Shown here: piece after piece, positions 1 to 9,644 of the stretch
Numbering within the stretch: the first letter of the stretch is position 1
Layout: each line of letters starts with the position of its first letter
Assembly (NCBI RefSeq): GCF_007954585.1
Contig: NZ_CP042382.1
Coordinates: forward strand, 3,162,001-3,226,000
DNA: 64,000 bases
From: Pistricoccus aurantiacus
Lineage (GTDB): Bacteria; Pseudomonadota; Gammaproteobacteria; Pseudomonadales; Halomonadaceae
Reading direction: 5' to 3'
The notes under the pieces: model-generated
Told to the model about the DNA's origin: nothing
What the model saw: only the letters and a program-made list of their open reading frames with translations
Databases searched by the model: none
Position numbers and translations under genes: made by a program

Positions 1-786
1 ACGCTCCACCATGCCCTTGCCGAGAATCGGCAGCGGCGCCGCGGTGGAGGAAATCACGATATCCGCCTTGGCCAGGGCGTCCGGAATCTCGTCTAGGCTG
101 ATGGCCTGGGCGTTGATGCTCCCGGCCACACGCTCCGCCCGCTCCCGGGTTCGATTGGCGACGATCAGGCTGCCGACCCCGGCGTCGAACAGATGCCGCG
201 CTACCAGCTCGATGGTCTCTCCGGCGCCGATCAAGAGTGCGGTGGCGCGAGAGAAGTCATCGAAGATGTGGCTTGCCATACTGACCGCCGCGTAGGCCAC
301 GGAGACCGGATTCTCGCCGATGGCGGTTTCCGTGCGTACCTGCTTGGCCACTGCGAAGGTATGCTGGAACAGCCGCTCGAGCTCTCCGCCGAGCCCTTTG
401 TGCGTTCGCGCGAACTGATAGGCATCCTTGAGCTGGCCGAGAATCTGCGGCTCTCCCAGCACCATGGAATCCAGCCCCACGGCCACCCGCATCAGATGAC
501 GCGCCGCCTCGCCTTCATGGTAGTGATAGGCACAGCGGGTCAGCTGTTCGATCCTCAAGTCATGGAAACGGCTCAGCCAGGCAAGCACCGGCTGCTCGCC
601 GGCGTCATCGACCACGCAGTAGAGTTCGGTGCGGTTGCAGGTGGAAAGCACCGCCGCCTCGTGCACCACGCTGAGGGCGCGCAGCTCCGTCAGCGCCTTT
701 TCCAGCTGTACCGGAGTAAAAGCCACCTGCTCGCGCACCTCCACGGTGGCGGTCTTGTGGTTGATGCCAAGGGCCAGAAGCGTCAT
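1..786 (-). CDS. hemA: Glutamyl-tRNA reductase, N-terminal part (runs off the window)
   Basis: Reverse-strand frame open from an ATG at 786 to the window edge, giving about 262 of the usual ~420 residues. The product starts [13 protein letters not shown] and carries the STCNRTE motif with the catalytic cysteine, then [15 protein letters not shown], then the NADPH-site glycine motif LLIGAGE, all typical of HemA. HemA reduces glutamyl-tRNA(Glu) to glutamate-1-semialdehyde, the first committed step of C5 tetrapyrrole synthesis in the cytoplasm. It is divergent from the TPR lipoprotein-lolB-ispE-prs genes, an arrangement familiar in gammaproteobacteria. The C-terminal dimerisation domain lies outside the window. 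Confidence 0.95.
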   Translation of the reverse strand, partial: MTLLALGINHKTATVEVREQVAFTPVQLEKALTELRALSVVHEAAVLSTCNRTELYCVVDDAGEQPVLAWLSRFHDLRIEQLTRCAYHYHEGEAARHLMRVAVGLDSMVLGEPQILGQLKDAYQFARTHKGLGGELERLFQHTFAVAKQVRTETAIGENPVSVAYAAVSMASHIFDDFSRATALLIGAGETIELVARHLFDAGVGSLIVANRTRERAERVAGSINAQAISLDEIPDALAKADIVISSTAAPLPILGKGMVER

Positions 787-1095
787 GCAGTCAGGGTCAT
801 CGCTGGAAATGGTTGAAAAAGAGGCGTTCTTGGACGCCTTCAATCAATCGGGATAGGCGTGCACATCACTGATGCGTCGATCGGGTATTGTATCGCCGCT
901 GGGCAAGTCTATCCACCACGAGCATTAGCGTGAGAACATTCAGGCCGGGCGGGCCAAGAAACCCAAGGGATCAAGAAAAATATGGGGCCCCTGGAATCAC
1001 CTCGCCTATCCTATTCGCCTTGGTCTTCAAGACCGGCTTTGCCCCGGGGTGGCGAATCGTTATGCTGAGCCCTCGATCACCCAGATGAGACCACC
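787..1095. other. Intergenic region between divergent hemA and the lolB gene group
   Basis: This 309-base gap must hold the promoters for hemA (leftward) and the TPR lipoprotein-lolB-ispE group (rightward). I see only weak -10-like hexamers, TACAAT on the minus strand near 890 and TATGCT on the plus strand near 1060, without convincing -35 partners. I see no hairpin with a T-run, no small ORF with a ribosome site and no repeat. Confidence 0.5.
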
Positions 1096-2826
1096 ATGCG
1101 CTTATTCCTGCTTTGCCTGGCGCTGATACCCACGACGACCTTGCTGCTGACCGCCTGTCAAGGCATGCCTTCCAATCGAGCGCCGGACAAGGATCCGCTT
1201 GAAGGCGCTCCGCCCATTACCCGAGGACTGGATGCCGAGGGCCTGAATACCCTGTTGATCGCCGAGCTGGCGGGGCAGCGTCGTGATTTCGCTCGGGCTG
1301 CCCAAGGCTATCTGAAGGCCGCTCGGCGCTACCGGAGCGAGCCACTGGTGGAGCGCGCCGCCCTGGCGGCACGGTTCAGCGAGCAGCCGGCGCTGCTGCA
1401 GGCGGTGTCCAACGAGTGGCGGCAACTGTCGCCGAATTCCACCGCGCCGCTGCGGCTTCTGGCCAGCCTGGCCATGCAGCGCGGCGACTGGCAGCAAAGC
1501 CTGGACCAGCGTCTGGCGCTGGTGAAGCAGGGAGAATACGGAGAGCTTGCGGATTTCGCCGAACAAGCGGTAGAAGCCGGCGCACCCCTGCCGCCTCTGA
1601 TCGCCCGGCTTCGCCGCTATCTGGACCGGAACCTCGACCCTCAACATCCGCATTATCACGACGCGATACTGGCCACCGCGCTGCTGGAAGCCGCCAACGG
1701 CGAAACGGCTCGAGCGGAGGCACGGCTCAAGGAACTCGCCAGGACCCACCCCGAACTGCCGGAGCTATGGCTGATTCGTGCCACCCTGGATCTTGAACGC
1801 GACGACCCGGTTCAGGCCAGACGCGCCGCGAAGCGGGGGCTCGAGGCGGCGCCTCAGGACGGACGCTTCATGGTGATGCTGGTGCAAAGCGAGCTGCGCC
1901 TGAACAATCCAGAGGCGGCGGAAACCCAGGCCGATCGTCTGTTGGCCAGCCAGGAACGCAACGACGACCTGCGCATCGCCCTGGCCAGGCTGTATCTCGA
2001 CGAGGGTTATCCGGCCCCGGCGGAGCGCCTGCTGCTGCCCCTGACGGAACGCCAGGACGCCAGGCCGATGGTATTCATGCTGCTCGGCGCCATCGATGAA
2101 GCGCAGAATGATGTGGATAACGCCCTGCTGTACTACCGCCAGGTACCCCCGGGAGACGAGTTTCTGGAAACCCGGGCACGGGCCGCGCGCATGTTGATCG
2201 AGGCGGAGCGTCAGCCGGATGCCTGGGAATTTCTGGAAAGCGAACGCCGGCGTTATCCGGAGCAGGCAAGCGAGCTGACCATGCTGGAAGTCGAGCTGCT
2301 CGACCAGCAGGGCGAGCAGCGCCAGGCCACGCAAATCCTCGACAGGGCCCTCGAGGCGCAGCCGGAGGATCCGGATCTGCTGTATGTCCAGGCCATGCGC
2401 GCCTACCGACAGGGCGACCTGGCGACGCTGGAGCGCAATCTGCGCCGGATCATCGAAAACGATCCGGATAGTGCCATGGCGCTCAACGCCTTGGGTTATA
2501 CCCTGGCGGACGATACCCGGCGCTACGACGAAGCCCAGACGTTGATCGAGCGCGCCCACCGCCTGCAGCCAGACAGCCCGGCGATTCTCGATAGCCTGGG
2601 CTGGGTGCTTCACAAGCAAGGCCAGAACGACGAGGCTCTCCCGTATCTGCAGCGCGCCTACGCGCTGATGCCGGATCAGGAAGTCGCCGCCCATCTGGCG
2701 GAAGTGCTGTGGCGGCTGGGACGCGAGGAAGAAGCCAAGGCCCTGATCGAACAGGCGGTAGAACGTTTCGAGCCGCGTCCCAAGATCGACGATCTGCTGC
2801 AGCGAATTCCGGCACTGGCGCCCTGA
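1096..2826 (+). CDS. Tetratricopeptide-repeat lipoprotein upstream of lolB
   Basis: 576 residues with a lipoprotein signal peptide ending in the lipobox LLTAC (Cys21), then a long alpha-helical protein made of TPR-like repeats. The clearest repeats are towards the C-terminus, for example ALNALGYTLADDT and ILDSLGWVLHKQGQNDEAL. TPR arrays bind other proteins, so the likely role is a membrane-anchored periplasmic scaffold; the partner is unknown. It lies 40 bases before lolB on the same strand, and TPR genes are often found here in pseudomonads and halomonads. The link to lipoprotein sorting is inferred from position only. Confidence 0.85.
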   Translation: MRLFLLCLALIPTTTLLLTACQGMPSNRAPDKDPLEGAPPITRGLDAEGLNTLLIAELAGQRRDFARAAQGYLKAARRYRSEPLVERAALAARFSEQPALLQAVSNEWRQLSPNSTAPLRLLASLAMQRGDWQQSLDQRLALVKQGEYGELADFAEQAVEAGAPLPPLIARLRRYLDRNLDPQHPHYHDAILATALLEAANGETARAEARLKELARTHPELPELWLIRATLDLERDDPVQARRAAKRGLEAAPQDGRFMVMLVQSELRLNNPEAAETQADRLLASQERNDDLRIALARLYLDEGYPAPAERLLLPLTERQDARPMVFMLLGAIDEAQNDVDNALLYYRQVPPGDEFLETRARAARMLIEAERQPDAWEFLESERRRYPEQASELTMLEVELLDQQGEQRQATQILDRALEAQPEDPDLLYVQAMRAYRQGDLATLERNLRRIIENDPDSAMALNALGYTLADDTRRYDEAQTLIERAHRLQPDSPAILDSLGWVLHKQGQNDEALPYLQRAYALMPDQEVAAHLAEVLWRLGREEEAKALIEQAVERFEPRPKIDDLLQRIPALAP

Positions 2827-2866
2827 GTCTCGACTTTCAACCATCAGTTTTCAAGAGATCGAACCC

Positions 2867-3481
2867 ATGAAGCGAAGCTTGGCCTCTGTCTCAGCCCTGT
2901 TGTTCACTCTTGCTCTGCTGGCGGGCTGCGCTGGCCGCGCGCCGGCGCCGGAAAGCCAGATGCGCGGCCAGTGGAGCGATCAGCAGTCCCGCCTGGAAGC
3001 CATGAACAACTGGCAGCTGACCGGCAAGGTGGGACTGCGTACCCCGGAGGATTCCGTCAGCGCCAACCTCGACTGGTGGCAAAGCCCGACCTATTATCGC
3101 CTGCTGCTGAGCGGCCCTTTCGGCAGCGGTCGCAGCACCCTGGAAGGCAATGACCAGGGCGTCACTCTCATCACCAGCGAAGGCCGTTTTCAGGCGGACA
3201 CTCCGGAAGCCCTGATGGAAGAGCAGCTCGGCTGGTCGCTGCCGGTATCCGCCCTGGACTACTGGGTACGCGGCCTGCCGACGCCAGATGCCAGCTATCA
3301 GCGCGAGACCGATGCCAAGGGCTATCCGCTCTATCTGCAGCAGCAGGGCTGGGAAATCGCCTATCGAGACTGGGTAGCCGCCGGCGATGTTTGGCTGCCG
3401 CGCCGCCTGGTCATGAGTCAGAAAGGGCTGCGCGCCACGCTAGTCGTCAATCAATGGCGGCTGGAGCCCGACGATGAATGA
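2867..3481 (+). CDS. lolB: Outer-membrane lipoprotein receptor LolB
   Basis: 204 residues with a type II signal peptide and lipobox LLAGC (Cys21). The mature part contains the LolB family features NWQLTGKVGLRTP, SANLDWWQS and GPFGSGRSTLEG. LolB takes lipoproteins from the periplasmic chaperone LolA and inserts them into the inner leaflet of the outer membrane. The stop overlaps the start of ispE by 8 bases, so the two are translationally coupled, the usual lolB-ispE pairing. Length fits the family. Confidence 0.95.
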   Translation: MKRSLASVSALLFTLALLAGCAGRAPAPESQMRGQWSDQQSRLEAMNNWQLTGKVGLRTPEDSVSANLDWWQSPTYYRLLLSGPFGSGRSTLEGNDQGVTLITSEGRFQADTPEALMEEQLGWSLPVSALDYWVRGLPTPDASYQRETDAKGYPLYLQQQGWEIAYRDWVAAGDVWLPRRLVMSQKGLRATLVVNQWRLEPDDE

Positions 3482-4343
3482 GGCGCTGACGCTGCCCTCC
3501 CCGGCCAAGCTCAACCGTATGCTGCATATCACCGGACGCATCGAGGCGGGCCCGCAGCGGGGCTATCACCGCCTGCAGACGCTGTTTCAATTTCTCGATA
3601 TCGGCGACACCCTGAGCTTTCGCCCGCGGGACGATGGCGAACTTCGCTTGAGCCCGCAAATTTCCGGCGTCAATGAGCAGGACAACCTGATCCTGCGCGC
3701 CGCTCGAAAACTCCAGGAAGAAAGCGGCACTCGGCTGGGGGCAGATATCCTGCTCGACAAGCGCCTGCCGCTGGGGGGCGGTCTGGGGGGCGGCAGTTCC
3801 AACGCCGCCACTACTCTGCTGGCCCTGGATCATCTATGGGACCTTGGCTATTCCCGACAGCATCTGGCGGACCTCGGCCTCGCCCTGGGGGCGGATGTGC
3901 CGGTCTTTCTGCTGGGCCGGGCGGCCTGGGCGGAAGGCGTCGGCGAACAGCTCACCCCGGTGGAGCTGGATACCCCTTTTTTTCTGGTGGTGCATCCGGG
4001 TGTTTCCGTGTCCACCCCGGCGATATTCCAGGCGCCGCAATTGACACGCCACAGCCCCCCCATTACTATGGCGCGCGCACTGCAGAGGGGAGCGTCGTCC
4101 TGGCGCAACGACTGCGAAGCGACGGTATGCGCACTTTACCCCCAGGTAGCCGAAGCCCGTGAATGGCTCTCCGGCTTCGCACCGACCCTGCTGACAGGCA
4201 CCGGTGCCTGTCTGTTCGCCCGCTTCGACAGCGCGGATCAGGCGGCTTGGGTCAAGCAGCAGATCGATCATGACTGGCAAGCCTTCGTGGCTCGTGGCGT
4301 GAACGTCTCCCCCCTTCATGCAGCACTGGGATGTCGCCACTGA
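3474..4343 (+). CDS. ispE: 4-diphosphocytidyl-2-C-methyl-D-erythritol kinase
   Basis: 289-residue GHMP-family kinase. The N-terminal substrate motif [10 protein letters not shown] and the ATP-binding glycine-serine loop [15 protein letters not shown] (about residues 100-114) are intact, and a C-terminal TGTGAC motif is present. IspE phosphorylates CDP-methylerythritol in the non-mevalonate (MEP) isoprenoid pathway. Its start lies inside the end of lolB, implying translational coupling, and prs follows closely. Confidence 0.96.
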   Translation: MNEALTLPSPAKLNRMLHITGRIEAGPQRGYHRLQTLFQFLDIGDTLSFRPRDDGELRLSPQISGVNEQDNLILRAARKLQEESGTRLGADILLDKRLPLGGGLGGGSSNAATTLLALDHLWDLGYSRQHLADLGLALGADVPVFLLGRAAWAEGVGEQLTPVELDTPFFLVVHPGVSVSTPAIFQAPQLTRHSPPITMARALQRGASSWRNDCEATVCALYPQVAEAREWLSGFAPTLLTGTGACLFARFDSADQAAWVKQQIDHDWQAFVARGVNVSPLHAALGCRH

Positions 4344-4416
4344 CGCCTTTCTCCGCTCTTGCGATACAAACGTCGGCATCCCTTTAAGCGATTTTCAATT
4401 CCAAAGGTGGCTGCGC

Positions 4417-5358
4417 GTGTCAAAATTGATGGTTTTCGCCGGGAACGCCAATCCCGAACTCGCCCGCAAGATTGCCGAAGCCCTGGACAATCGCCTGGGT
4501 CACGCCATGGTCGGCCAGTTCAGCGACGGGGAAATCACGGTCGAGATCAATGAGAACGTGCGCGGCAAGGATGTCTTCATCCTGCAGTCGACCTGCGCGC
4601 CCACCAATGACAATCTGATGGAACTGATCCTGATGGTCGACGCGCTGCGCCGAGCCTCCGTCGCTCGCATCACCGCGGTGGTGCCCTACTTCGGCTACGC
4701 TCGCCAGGATCGCCGGGTACGCTCCGCCCGAGTACCGATATCCGCCAAGGTGGTGGCGGACATGATGGTCAAGGCCGGGGTCGACCGGGTGATGACCATG
4801 GATCTCCACGCGGATCAGATTCAGGGGTTTTTCGACGTGCCGGTGGACAACGTCTACGGCTCGCCGATTCTCCTCGACGATATCGAGCGCCAGAACTACG
4901 ACGACCTGGTGGTCGTCTCTCCGGACGTGGGCGGCGTGGTGCGCGCCCGGGCCATCGCCAAGCAGCTCAACGTCGACCTGGCGATCATCGACAAGCGTCG
5001 CCCCACTGCCAACCAGGCCCAGGTGATGAACATCATCGGGGATATCCAGGGCCGCACCTGCGTGGTGGTGGACGACATGGTGGATACCGCCGGCACCCTG
5101 TGCAAGGCGGCGGAAGCCCTGAAGGAACGCGGCGCCCAGCGGGTCGTGGCCTACGCCACTCATCCCATACTGTCCGGGCCGGCGGTGGACAACATCGCAG
5201 GCTCCGTGCTCGATGAGCTCGTCGTCACCGACACCATCTTGCTGTCCGAGCCGGCGCGGCGCTGCGGCAAGATCCGCCAGCTCAGCGTGGCCGGCCTGAT
5301 CGCCGAGGCGATCCGCCGGGTCAGCAACGAAGAATCCGTCAGCGCCATGTTTCATTGA
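4417..5358 (+). CDS. prs: Ribose-phosphate pyrophosphokinase
   Basis: I chose the GTG at 4417, preceded by AAAGGTGG, giving [20 protein letters not shown] and 313 residues; E. coli Prs has 315. Family signatures are visible: [25 protein letters not shown] and the PRPP-binding loop [13 protein letters not shown]. The enzyme makes phosphoribosyl pyrophosphate from ribose-5-phosphate and ATP for nucleotide, His and Trp synthesis. A longer reading frame opens at 4318, but its extra N-terminus overlaps ispE and looks unlike the family. Confidence 0.97.
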   Translation: MSKLMVFAGNANPELARKIAEALDNRLGHAMVGQFSDGEITVEINENVRGKDVFILQSTCAPTNDNLMELILMVDALRRASVARITAVVPYFGYARQDRRVRSARVPISAKVVADMMVKAGVDRVMTMDLHADQIQGFFDVPVDNVYGSPILLDDIERQNYDDLVVVSPDVGGVVRARAIAKQLNVDLAIIDKRRPTANQAQVMNIIGDIQGRTCVVVDDMVDTAGTLCKAAEALKERGAQRVVAYATHPILSGPAVDNIAGSVLDELVVTDTILLSEPARRCGKIRQLSVAGLIAEAIRRVSNEESVSAMFH

Positions 5359-5381
5359 GCGCGCTTTATCGAGCGCTTCAG

Positions 5382-5489
5382 TTGACAACATGGTTGCGGG
5401 TACAAGCGTCGCGAGACGCTATCGGAAACGTCGAGGTTTGGTCGCGAGCCTCGATGATTTCCTTATCATAACCAACGAGGTTTACCTAA
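5382..5489 (+). promoter_or_regulatory. rplY leader with a TTGACA box and two hairpins
   Basis: Between prs and rplY there is a TTGACA hexamer at 5382-5387, then two stem-loops: AGCGTC/GACGCT at 5405-5420 and TCGAGG/CCTCGA at 5431-5454. No good -10 box sits at the normal distance from the TTGACA, so the transcription start is unclear. The hairpins may be a structured leader or chance G+C pairing. Confidence 0.35.
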
Positions 5490-6176
5490 ATGTCCGATTT
5501 CAAACTCAACGTCAAGGTCCGTGACGATCTGGGGAAAGGTGCGAGCCGCCGCCTGCGTCGCGAAGACAAGTATATTCCCGCTATCGTCTATGGCGGCGAC
5601 CGAGCGCCACGCCCCATCGCCGTGGAAAAGGCTGCTTTCTACAAGGCCATCGAGGATGAACTCTTCTTCTCTTCCCTCATCGATCTGGTGGTGGACGGCA
5701 AGAAATATCAGGTCGTGGTGCGCGATCTGCAGCGCCATCCCTACAAGCCGCTGGTCACCCACGCGGACTTCATGCGCGTCAGCGCCAAGGAAATCTTCAC
5801 CATGAACGTGCCGCTGCACGTGACCGGTCAGGACGAGTGCGTGGGTATCAAGGATCAGGACGGCGAGCTGCATCAGCTGATGACGGAAGTCGAGATCAGC
5901 TGTCTGCCGAAGGATCTGCCGGACTACCTGGAAGTGGATATCGCCAAGCTGGAAGTCGGCACCACGCTGCACCTGTCCGACGTCACCCTGCCGGAAGGCG
6001 TGACCTCCGTGGCCCTCAGCCATGGCGAGGAGTACGACTACGCCATTCTCAACATCGCCAAGTCTCGAGTTCGCGATGAAGAGGAAATCGAAGGCGAGGA
6101 AGCTGCTGCCGGCGAGGAAAGCGCCGAGAAGGATCAGGAAGGCGGTGAGGAAGAAGGCGAGAACAAGAGCGAGTAA
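5490..6176 (+). CDS. rplY: 50S ribosomal protein L25 (Ctc type)
   Basis: 228 residues, the long two-domain L25/Ctc form. The N-terminal 5S-rRNA-binding L25 domain (RDDLGKGASRRLRR, PAIVYGG, VRDLQRHPYKP) is followed by the TL5-like beta domain. It ends in a strongly acidic tail, about 30 residues made mostly of Glu and Asp with Gly and Ala, as expected of proteins from salt-adapted bacteria. It binds 5S rRNA in the large subunit. The prs-rplY-pth order is conserved in many proteobacteria. A clear terminator follows. Confidence 0.96.
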   Translation: MSDFKLNVKVRDDLGKGASRRLRREDKYIPAIVYGGDRAPRPIAVEKAAFYKAIEDELFFSSLIDLVVDGKKYQVVVRDLQRHPYKPLVTHADFMRVSAKEIFTMNVPLHVTGQDECVGIKDQDGELHQLMTEVEISCLPKDLPDYLEVDIAKLEVGTTLHLSDVTLPEGVTSVALSHGEEYDYAILNIAKSRVRDEEEIEGEEAAAGEESAEKDQEGGEEEGENKSE

Positions 6177-6214
6177 ACTCGCTTTTTGGATCGAACGACT
6201 CCCTCCGTCGTTGA

Positions 6215-6248
6215 ATCAAGCGCCGCTGACCCGGCGCTTGATTTTTTT
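6215..6248 (+). terminator. Rho-independent terminator after rplY
   Basis: Stem ATCAAGCGCCG / CGGCGCTTGAT with a short loop, followed by seven T residues. It ends the rplY transcript 31 bases before the pth start, so pth needs readthrough or its own promoter. Confidence 0.85.
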
Positions 6249-6279
6249 GCAAGGAAGTCCGCTTCTTTGGAGAAAGCCA

Positions 6280-6864
6280 ATGAGTCAACTCAAGGCGATC
6301 ATCGGCCTCGGCAATCCCGGTCCGGAATACGACGCCACTCGACACAACGCCGGCGCCTGGCTGGTGGAAGCCCTGGCAGACGAAGTCAATCAGCCCCTGC
6401 GACCGGAGCGCAAGTTTCTCGGCCACTACGCCAAGGTGCGGCTAGCGGATTCCGACATTCACCTGCTCAGTCCTCAGACCTTCATGAATCGCAGCGGCGG
6501 CGCGGTGGCGGCGCTCTGTCAGTTCTTCAAGCTGACGCCCCAGGAACTGTTGATCGCTCATGACGAACTGGATATCGCCCCGGGCATCGCCCGCTACAAG
6601 CAGGGCGGTGGCCACGGCGGTCACAACGGCCTGCGGGATACCATCAGCGCCTTGGGCGGCGTACGGGACTTCCACCGCCTGCGTATCGGCATCGGCCATC
6701 CCGGCGAGGCGCGTCAGGTGGTCAACTACGTGCTGAGCCGGCCCGGCAAGACGGAACGCGCGGCCATCGACGCCGCCATCGACGAGATCAAGGCCACCCT
6801 GCCGGACGCCATTCACGGCGACTGGGCCAAGGCGATGAATCGACTCCACAGTTTCAAGGGTTAG
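6280..6864 (+). CDS. pth: Peptidyl-tRNA hydrolase
   Basis: Start at 6280 (MSQLKAIIGLGNPGPEY) behind a GGAGA ribosome site; 194 residues, the normal size. The catalytic histidine in TRHNAG (His22 here), the HDELDI acidic motif and the glycine-rich KQGGGHGGHNGLRD loop are intact. Pth cleaves peptidyl-tRNAs released prematurely from ribosomes. A longer upstream reading frame from 6022 is an artefact crossing rplY and the terminator. ychF follows after 63 bases. Confidence 0.97.
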   Translation: MSQLKAIIGLGNPGPEYDATRHNAGAWLVEALADEVNQPLRPERKFLGHYAKVRLADSDIHLLSPQTFMNRSGGAVAALCQFFKLTPQELLIAHDELDIAPGIARYKQGGGHGGHNGLRDTISALGGVRDFHRLRIGIGHPGEARQVVNYVLSRPGKTERAAIDAAIDEIKATLPDAIHGDWAKAMNRLHSFKG

Positions 6865-6927
6865 TGAAGGACTGCTCAGTGGCGTAGAATGCCCGCATCG
6901 TTTTTCACCGAATTTCAGGAATACTCC

Positions 6928-8019
6928 ATGGGTTTCAACTGCGGTATCGTCGGCTTGCCCAACGTCGGCAAGTCCACTCTTTTCAATGCGTTGACCAGAT
7001 CCAGCATCGACGCGGAGAACTTTCCCTTCTGCACCATCGAGCCCAACGTGGGCATCGTGCCCATGCCGGATCCCCGACTCGACAAGCTGGCGGAAATCGT
7101 CAAGCCCCAGAAGGTGCTGCCCACCACCATGGAATTCGTCGATATCGCCGGGCTAGTAGCCGGCGCTTCCAAGGGCGAGGGCCTGGGCAACAAGTTTCTC
7201 GCCAATATCCGCGAGACCGACGCCATCGCCCACGTGGTGCGCTGCTTCGACAACGATAACGTGATTCACGTCGCCAACCAGGTCGACCCCGGCGCGGATA
7301 TCGAGATCATCAACATAGAGCTCGCTCTCGCGGATCTGGACACCGTCGAGCGCGCCATTCAGCGCCTGGTGCGAGTGGCTAAAGGTGGCGACAAGGAGGC
7401 CGTTGCCACCAAGGCGATTCTCGAGAAGATTCAGCCGCATCTGGCGGAGGGCCTGCCCCTGCGCAGCTTCGGCCTGGAAGACGAGGAAAAGCGCGCGCTC
7501 AAGGGTTTCGGCTTCCTGACTCTCAAGCCCACCATGTATATCGCCAACGTCAACGACGACGGTTTCGAGAACAACCCTTATCTGGACACGGTACGGGAGG
7601 TTGCCGCCCAGGAAGGCGCCACGGTGGTGCCGGTGTGCAATCAGATCGAGGCGGAAATCGCCGAGCTAGACGAGGAGGAACGGGCCATGTTCCTCGACGA
7701 GATGGGCATGGAAGAACCTGGCCTCGACCGGGTGATTCGTGCCGGCTACGCCTTGCTTGACCTGCAGACCTACTTCACCGCCGGGGTCAAGGAAGTGCGC
7801 GCCTGGACCGTGCCGGTCGGCGCCACCGCGCCGCAGGCCGCCGGAGTGATCCACACGGATTTCCAGAAGGGCTTCATCCGCGCGGAAGTGATCGGCTATG
7901 AAGATTTCGTCACCCTGGGGGGCGAGCAGGCGGCCAAGGACGCGGGCAAGTGGCGGCTGGAAGGCAAGGACTACATCGTCCAGGATGGGGACGTGATTCA
8001 TTTCCGCTTCAACGTCTAA
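6928..8019 (+). CDS. ychF: Redox-regulated ATPase YchF (Obg family)
   Basis: Start at 6928 ([20 protein letters not shown]), 363 residues, equal in length to E. coli YchF. The P-loop GLPNVGKST and switch region [19 protein letters not shown] are present, the nucleotide-specificity motif is the non-GTPase type, and a C-terminal TGS domain ([14 protein letters not shown]) completes the family pattern. YchF binds ATP and ribosomes and affects the oxidative stress response and translation. pth-ychF is a conserved pair. Confidence 0.96.
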
Positions 8020-8077
8020 AAAGGCGTTACAAAATCCTTGACCGTTCATGGGTCTATCAGTAATATTCGCACCCGTC

Positions 8078-8154
8078 GGCTACGTAGCTCAGTTGGTTAG
8101 AGCACATCACTCATAATGATGGGGTCCCCTGTTCGAGTCAGGGCGTAGCCACCA
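8078..8154 (+). tRNA. tRNA-Met (CAT)
   Basis: 77 bases including an encoded CCA. Acceptor strands GGCTACG and CGTAGCC pair; the D-arm has AGCTCAGTTGGTTAGAGC; the anticodon arm is CATCA-CTCATAA-TGATG with CAT as anticodon; the T-arm contains GTTCGAGTC. Pairing at position 1-72 and the general form fit elongator rather than initiator tRNA. Confidence 0.95.
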
Positions 8155-8170
8155 GAACATGCGCACTATG

Positions 8171-8204
8171 AAAACCCCCGCTTCTCGAGAAGCGGGGGTT
8201 TTTG
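8171..8204. terminator. Bidirectional terminator between tRNA-Met and apeB
   Basis: Perfect hairpin CCCCCGCTTC-TCGA-GAAGCGGGGG flanked by AAAA on the left and TTTTT on the right. It can end the tRNA-Met transcript rightward and the apeB transcript leftward. Confidence 0.9.
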
Positions 8205-8217
8205 GTTGCCGCGATCG

Positions 8218-9528
8218 TTAATCCAGCCGCGCTCGGTTGAAGAATAGTGTCAAAACACGAATCAGCTGTTCCGCGTCCTGACTGCCGGCGGTTTCGCGGA
8301 TCGAGTGCATGCCCCACTGAGGAATGCCTACATCAAGCGTCGGCACCCCGAGTTCCGCGGCGGTAATCGGTCCGATGGTGCTGCCGCAGGCCATGTCCGC
8401 CCGAGTGACGAAGCGTTGTACCGGCACGTCCGCTTCTCGGCACAGCTCGCTGAACATGGCGGCGGTAGCGCTGGTGGTGGCATAGCGCTGATTGGCGTTG
8501 ACCTTGATCACCGGCCCGCCGTTGATGGCCGGGCCGTGCTGGGCATCGTGCTTGTCGGTGAAGTTGGGATGCAGGGCATGGGCGTTGTCGCAGGAAATCA
8601 GCCGCGAGGACTGGATCAGCCGAACAAAGCCCTCTTCACCACTCTCTCCGACCTGAGCATTGATACGTCGCAGTACATCGCTCAGGAAAGGCCCCTGAGC
8701 GCCGCCGGCGCTGGCGCTGCCCACTTCCTCGTGATCGTTGGCTACCAGCAACGCGCCCTGGCTGCGGTCGCTGGCCAGCAGGGCCTCAAGGCCGATAAAG
8801 CAGGAAAGCAGGTTATCCAACCGAGCGCTGGCGATCAACTCGCCCGCCACACCGACTCGGGCCGGCGGCTGGGTGTCGTAGAGCGCCAGCTCGAAACTCA
8901 AGGGCGTAGCATCCTTGATAGCGTGCTGTTCCTCTATCCAGCCCTTGAGCAAGCGTTCGAAGTCCCCTTCCTGGCCGTACTGCATGAACACCGGCGCCAT
9001 CTGGGTCTGGGGATTGATGGCGCGGCCGTTGTTGACCTCCCGGTCCAGATGGATCGCCAGGCTGGGAATGATCGCCACCGGGCGCCGGGTATCGAGCAGC
9101 ACGCTGGCAATCTCGCCGCTGGGCTTTCGCATGTGCACTCGGCCCGCCAGGGCCAGGTCGCGGTCGAACCAGGGCGCCAGCAAGGCGCCGCCGTAGACCT
9201 CGACGCCGAGCTGCAGCCAGCCGGCGCTTGTCTGTTCGGGATTCGGCTTGAGCCGGAGCCCGGGGCTATCCGTGTGGGCCCCCACCAGGCGCAGCGCCGT
9301 CAGCGGACTCTCCGGCAGCCGACAGGCAATCAGCGAGGAATCGTTGCGGGTCACATAGATTCGATCACCGGGACTCAGCTGCCAGGATCGCATTTCTTCC
9401 AGGCGGCGAAACCCTGCCGTTTCAAGCCGCTCGGCCATGTTGGCGGTGGCGTGCCAAGGGGTCGGCGAGCGCTCGAGGAAATCAAGCAGTGAGTCCGAGC
9501 TATCATTCAAGGGCATCATCATTCTCAT
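8218..9528 (-). CDS. apeB: M18 family aminopeptidase
   Basis: 436 residues, right for the M18 (aspartyl aminopeptidase/ApeB) metallopeptidase family. Zinc-site motifs are visible: VGAHTDSPGLRLKPNP, VANDHEEVGSASAGGAQG, ISCDNAHALHPN and MACGSTIGPITAAELG. M18 enzymes remove N-terminal residues from peptides in the cytoplasm, often preferring acidic ones. The N-terminus has several closely spaced Met codons (MRMMMPLND), so the exact start is uncertain by a few residues. It converges on tRNA-Met across a shared terminator and is divergent from prc. Confidence 0.94.
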   Translation of the reverse strand: MRMMMPLNDSSDSLLDFLERSPTPWHATANMAERLETAGFRRLEEMRSWQLSPGDRIYVTRNDSSLIACRLPESPLTALRLVGAHTDSPGLRLKPNPEQTSAGWLQLGVEVYGGALLAPWFDRDLALAGRVHMRKPSGEIASVLLDTRRPVAIIPSLAIHLDREVNNGRAINPQTQMAPVFMQYGQEGDFERLLKGWIEEQHAIKDATPLSFELALYDTQPPARVGVAGELIASARLDNLLSCFIGLEALLASDRSQGALLVANDHEEVGSASAGGAQGPFLSDVLRRINAQVGESGEEGFVRLIQSSRLISCDNAHALHPNFTDKHDAQHGPAINGGPVIKVNANQRYATTSATAAMFSELCREADVPVQRFVTRADMACGSTIGPITAAELGVPTLDVGIPQWGMHSIRETAGSQDAEQLIRVLTLFFNRARLD

Positions 9529-9644
9529 CCGGGGCTATGTCTCGTGACCCATACTGTTACAATAAGGGTTCGGCCTTCGCAACGCGGCTGCCGAACGAGG
9601 GTCTTCAAGGAAAGAGTGTACATGAATCTGGGAGTGCTTCATCG

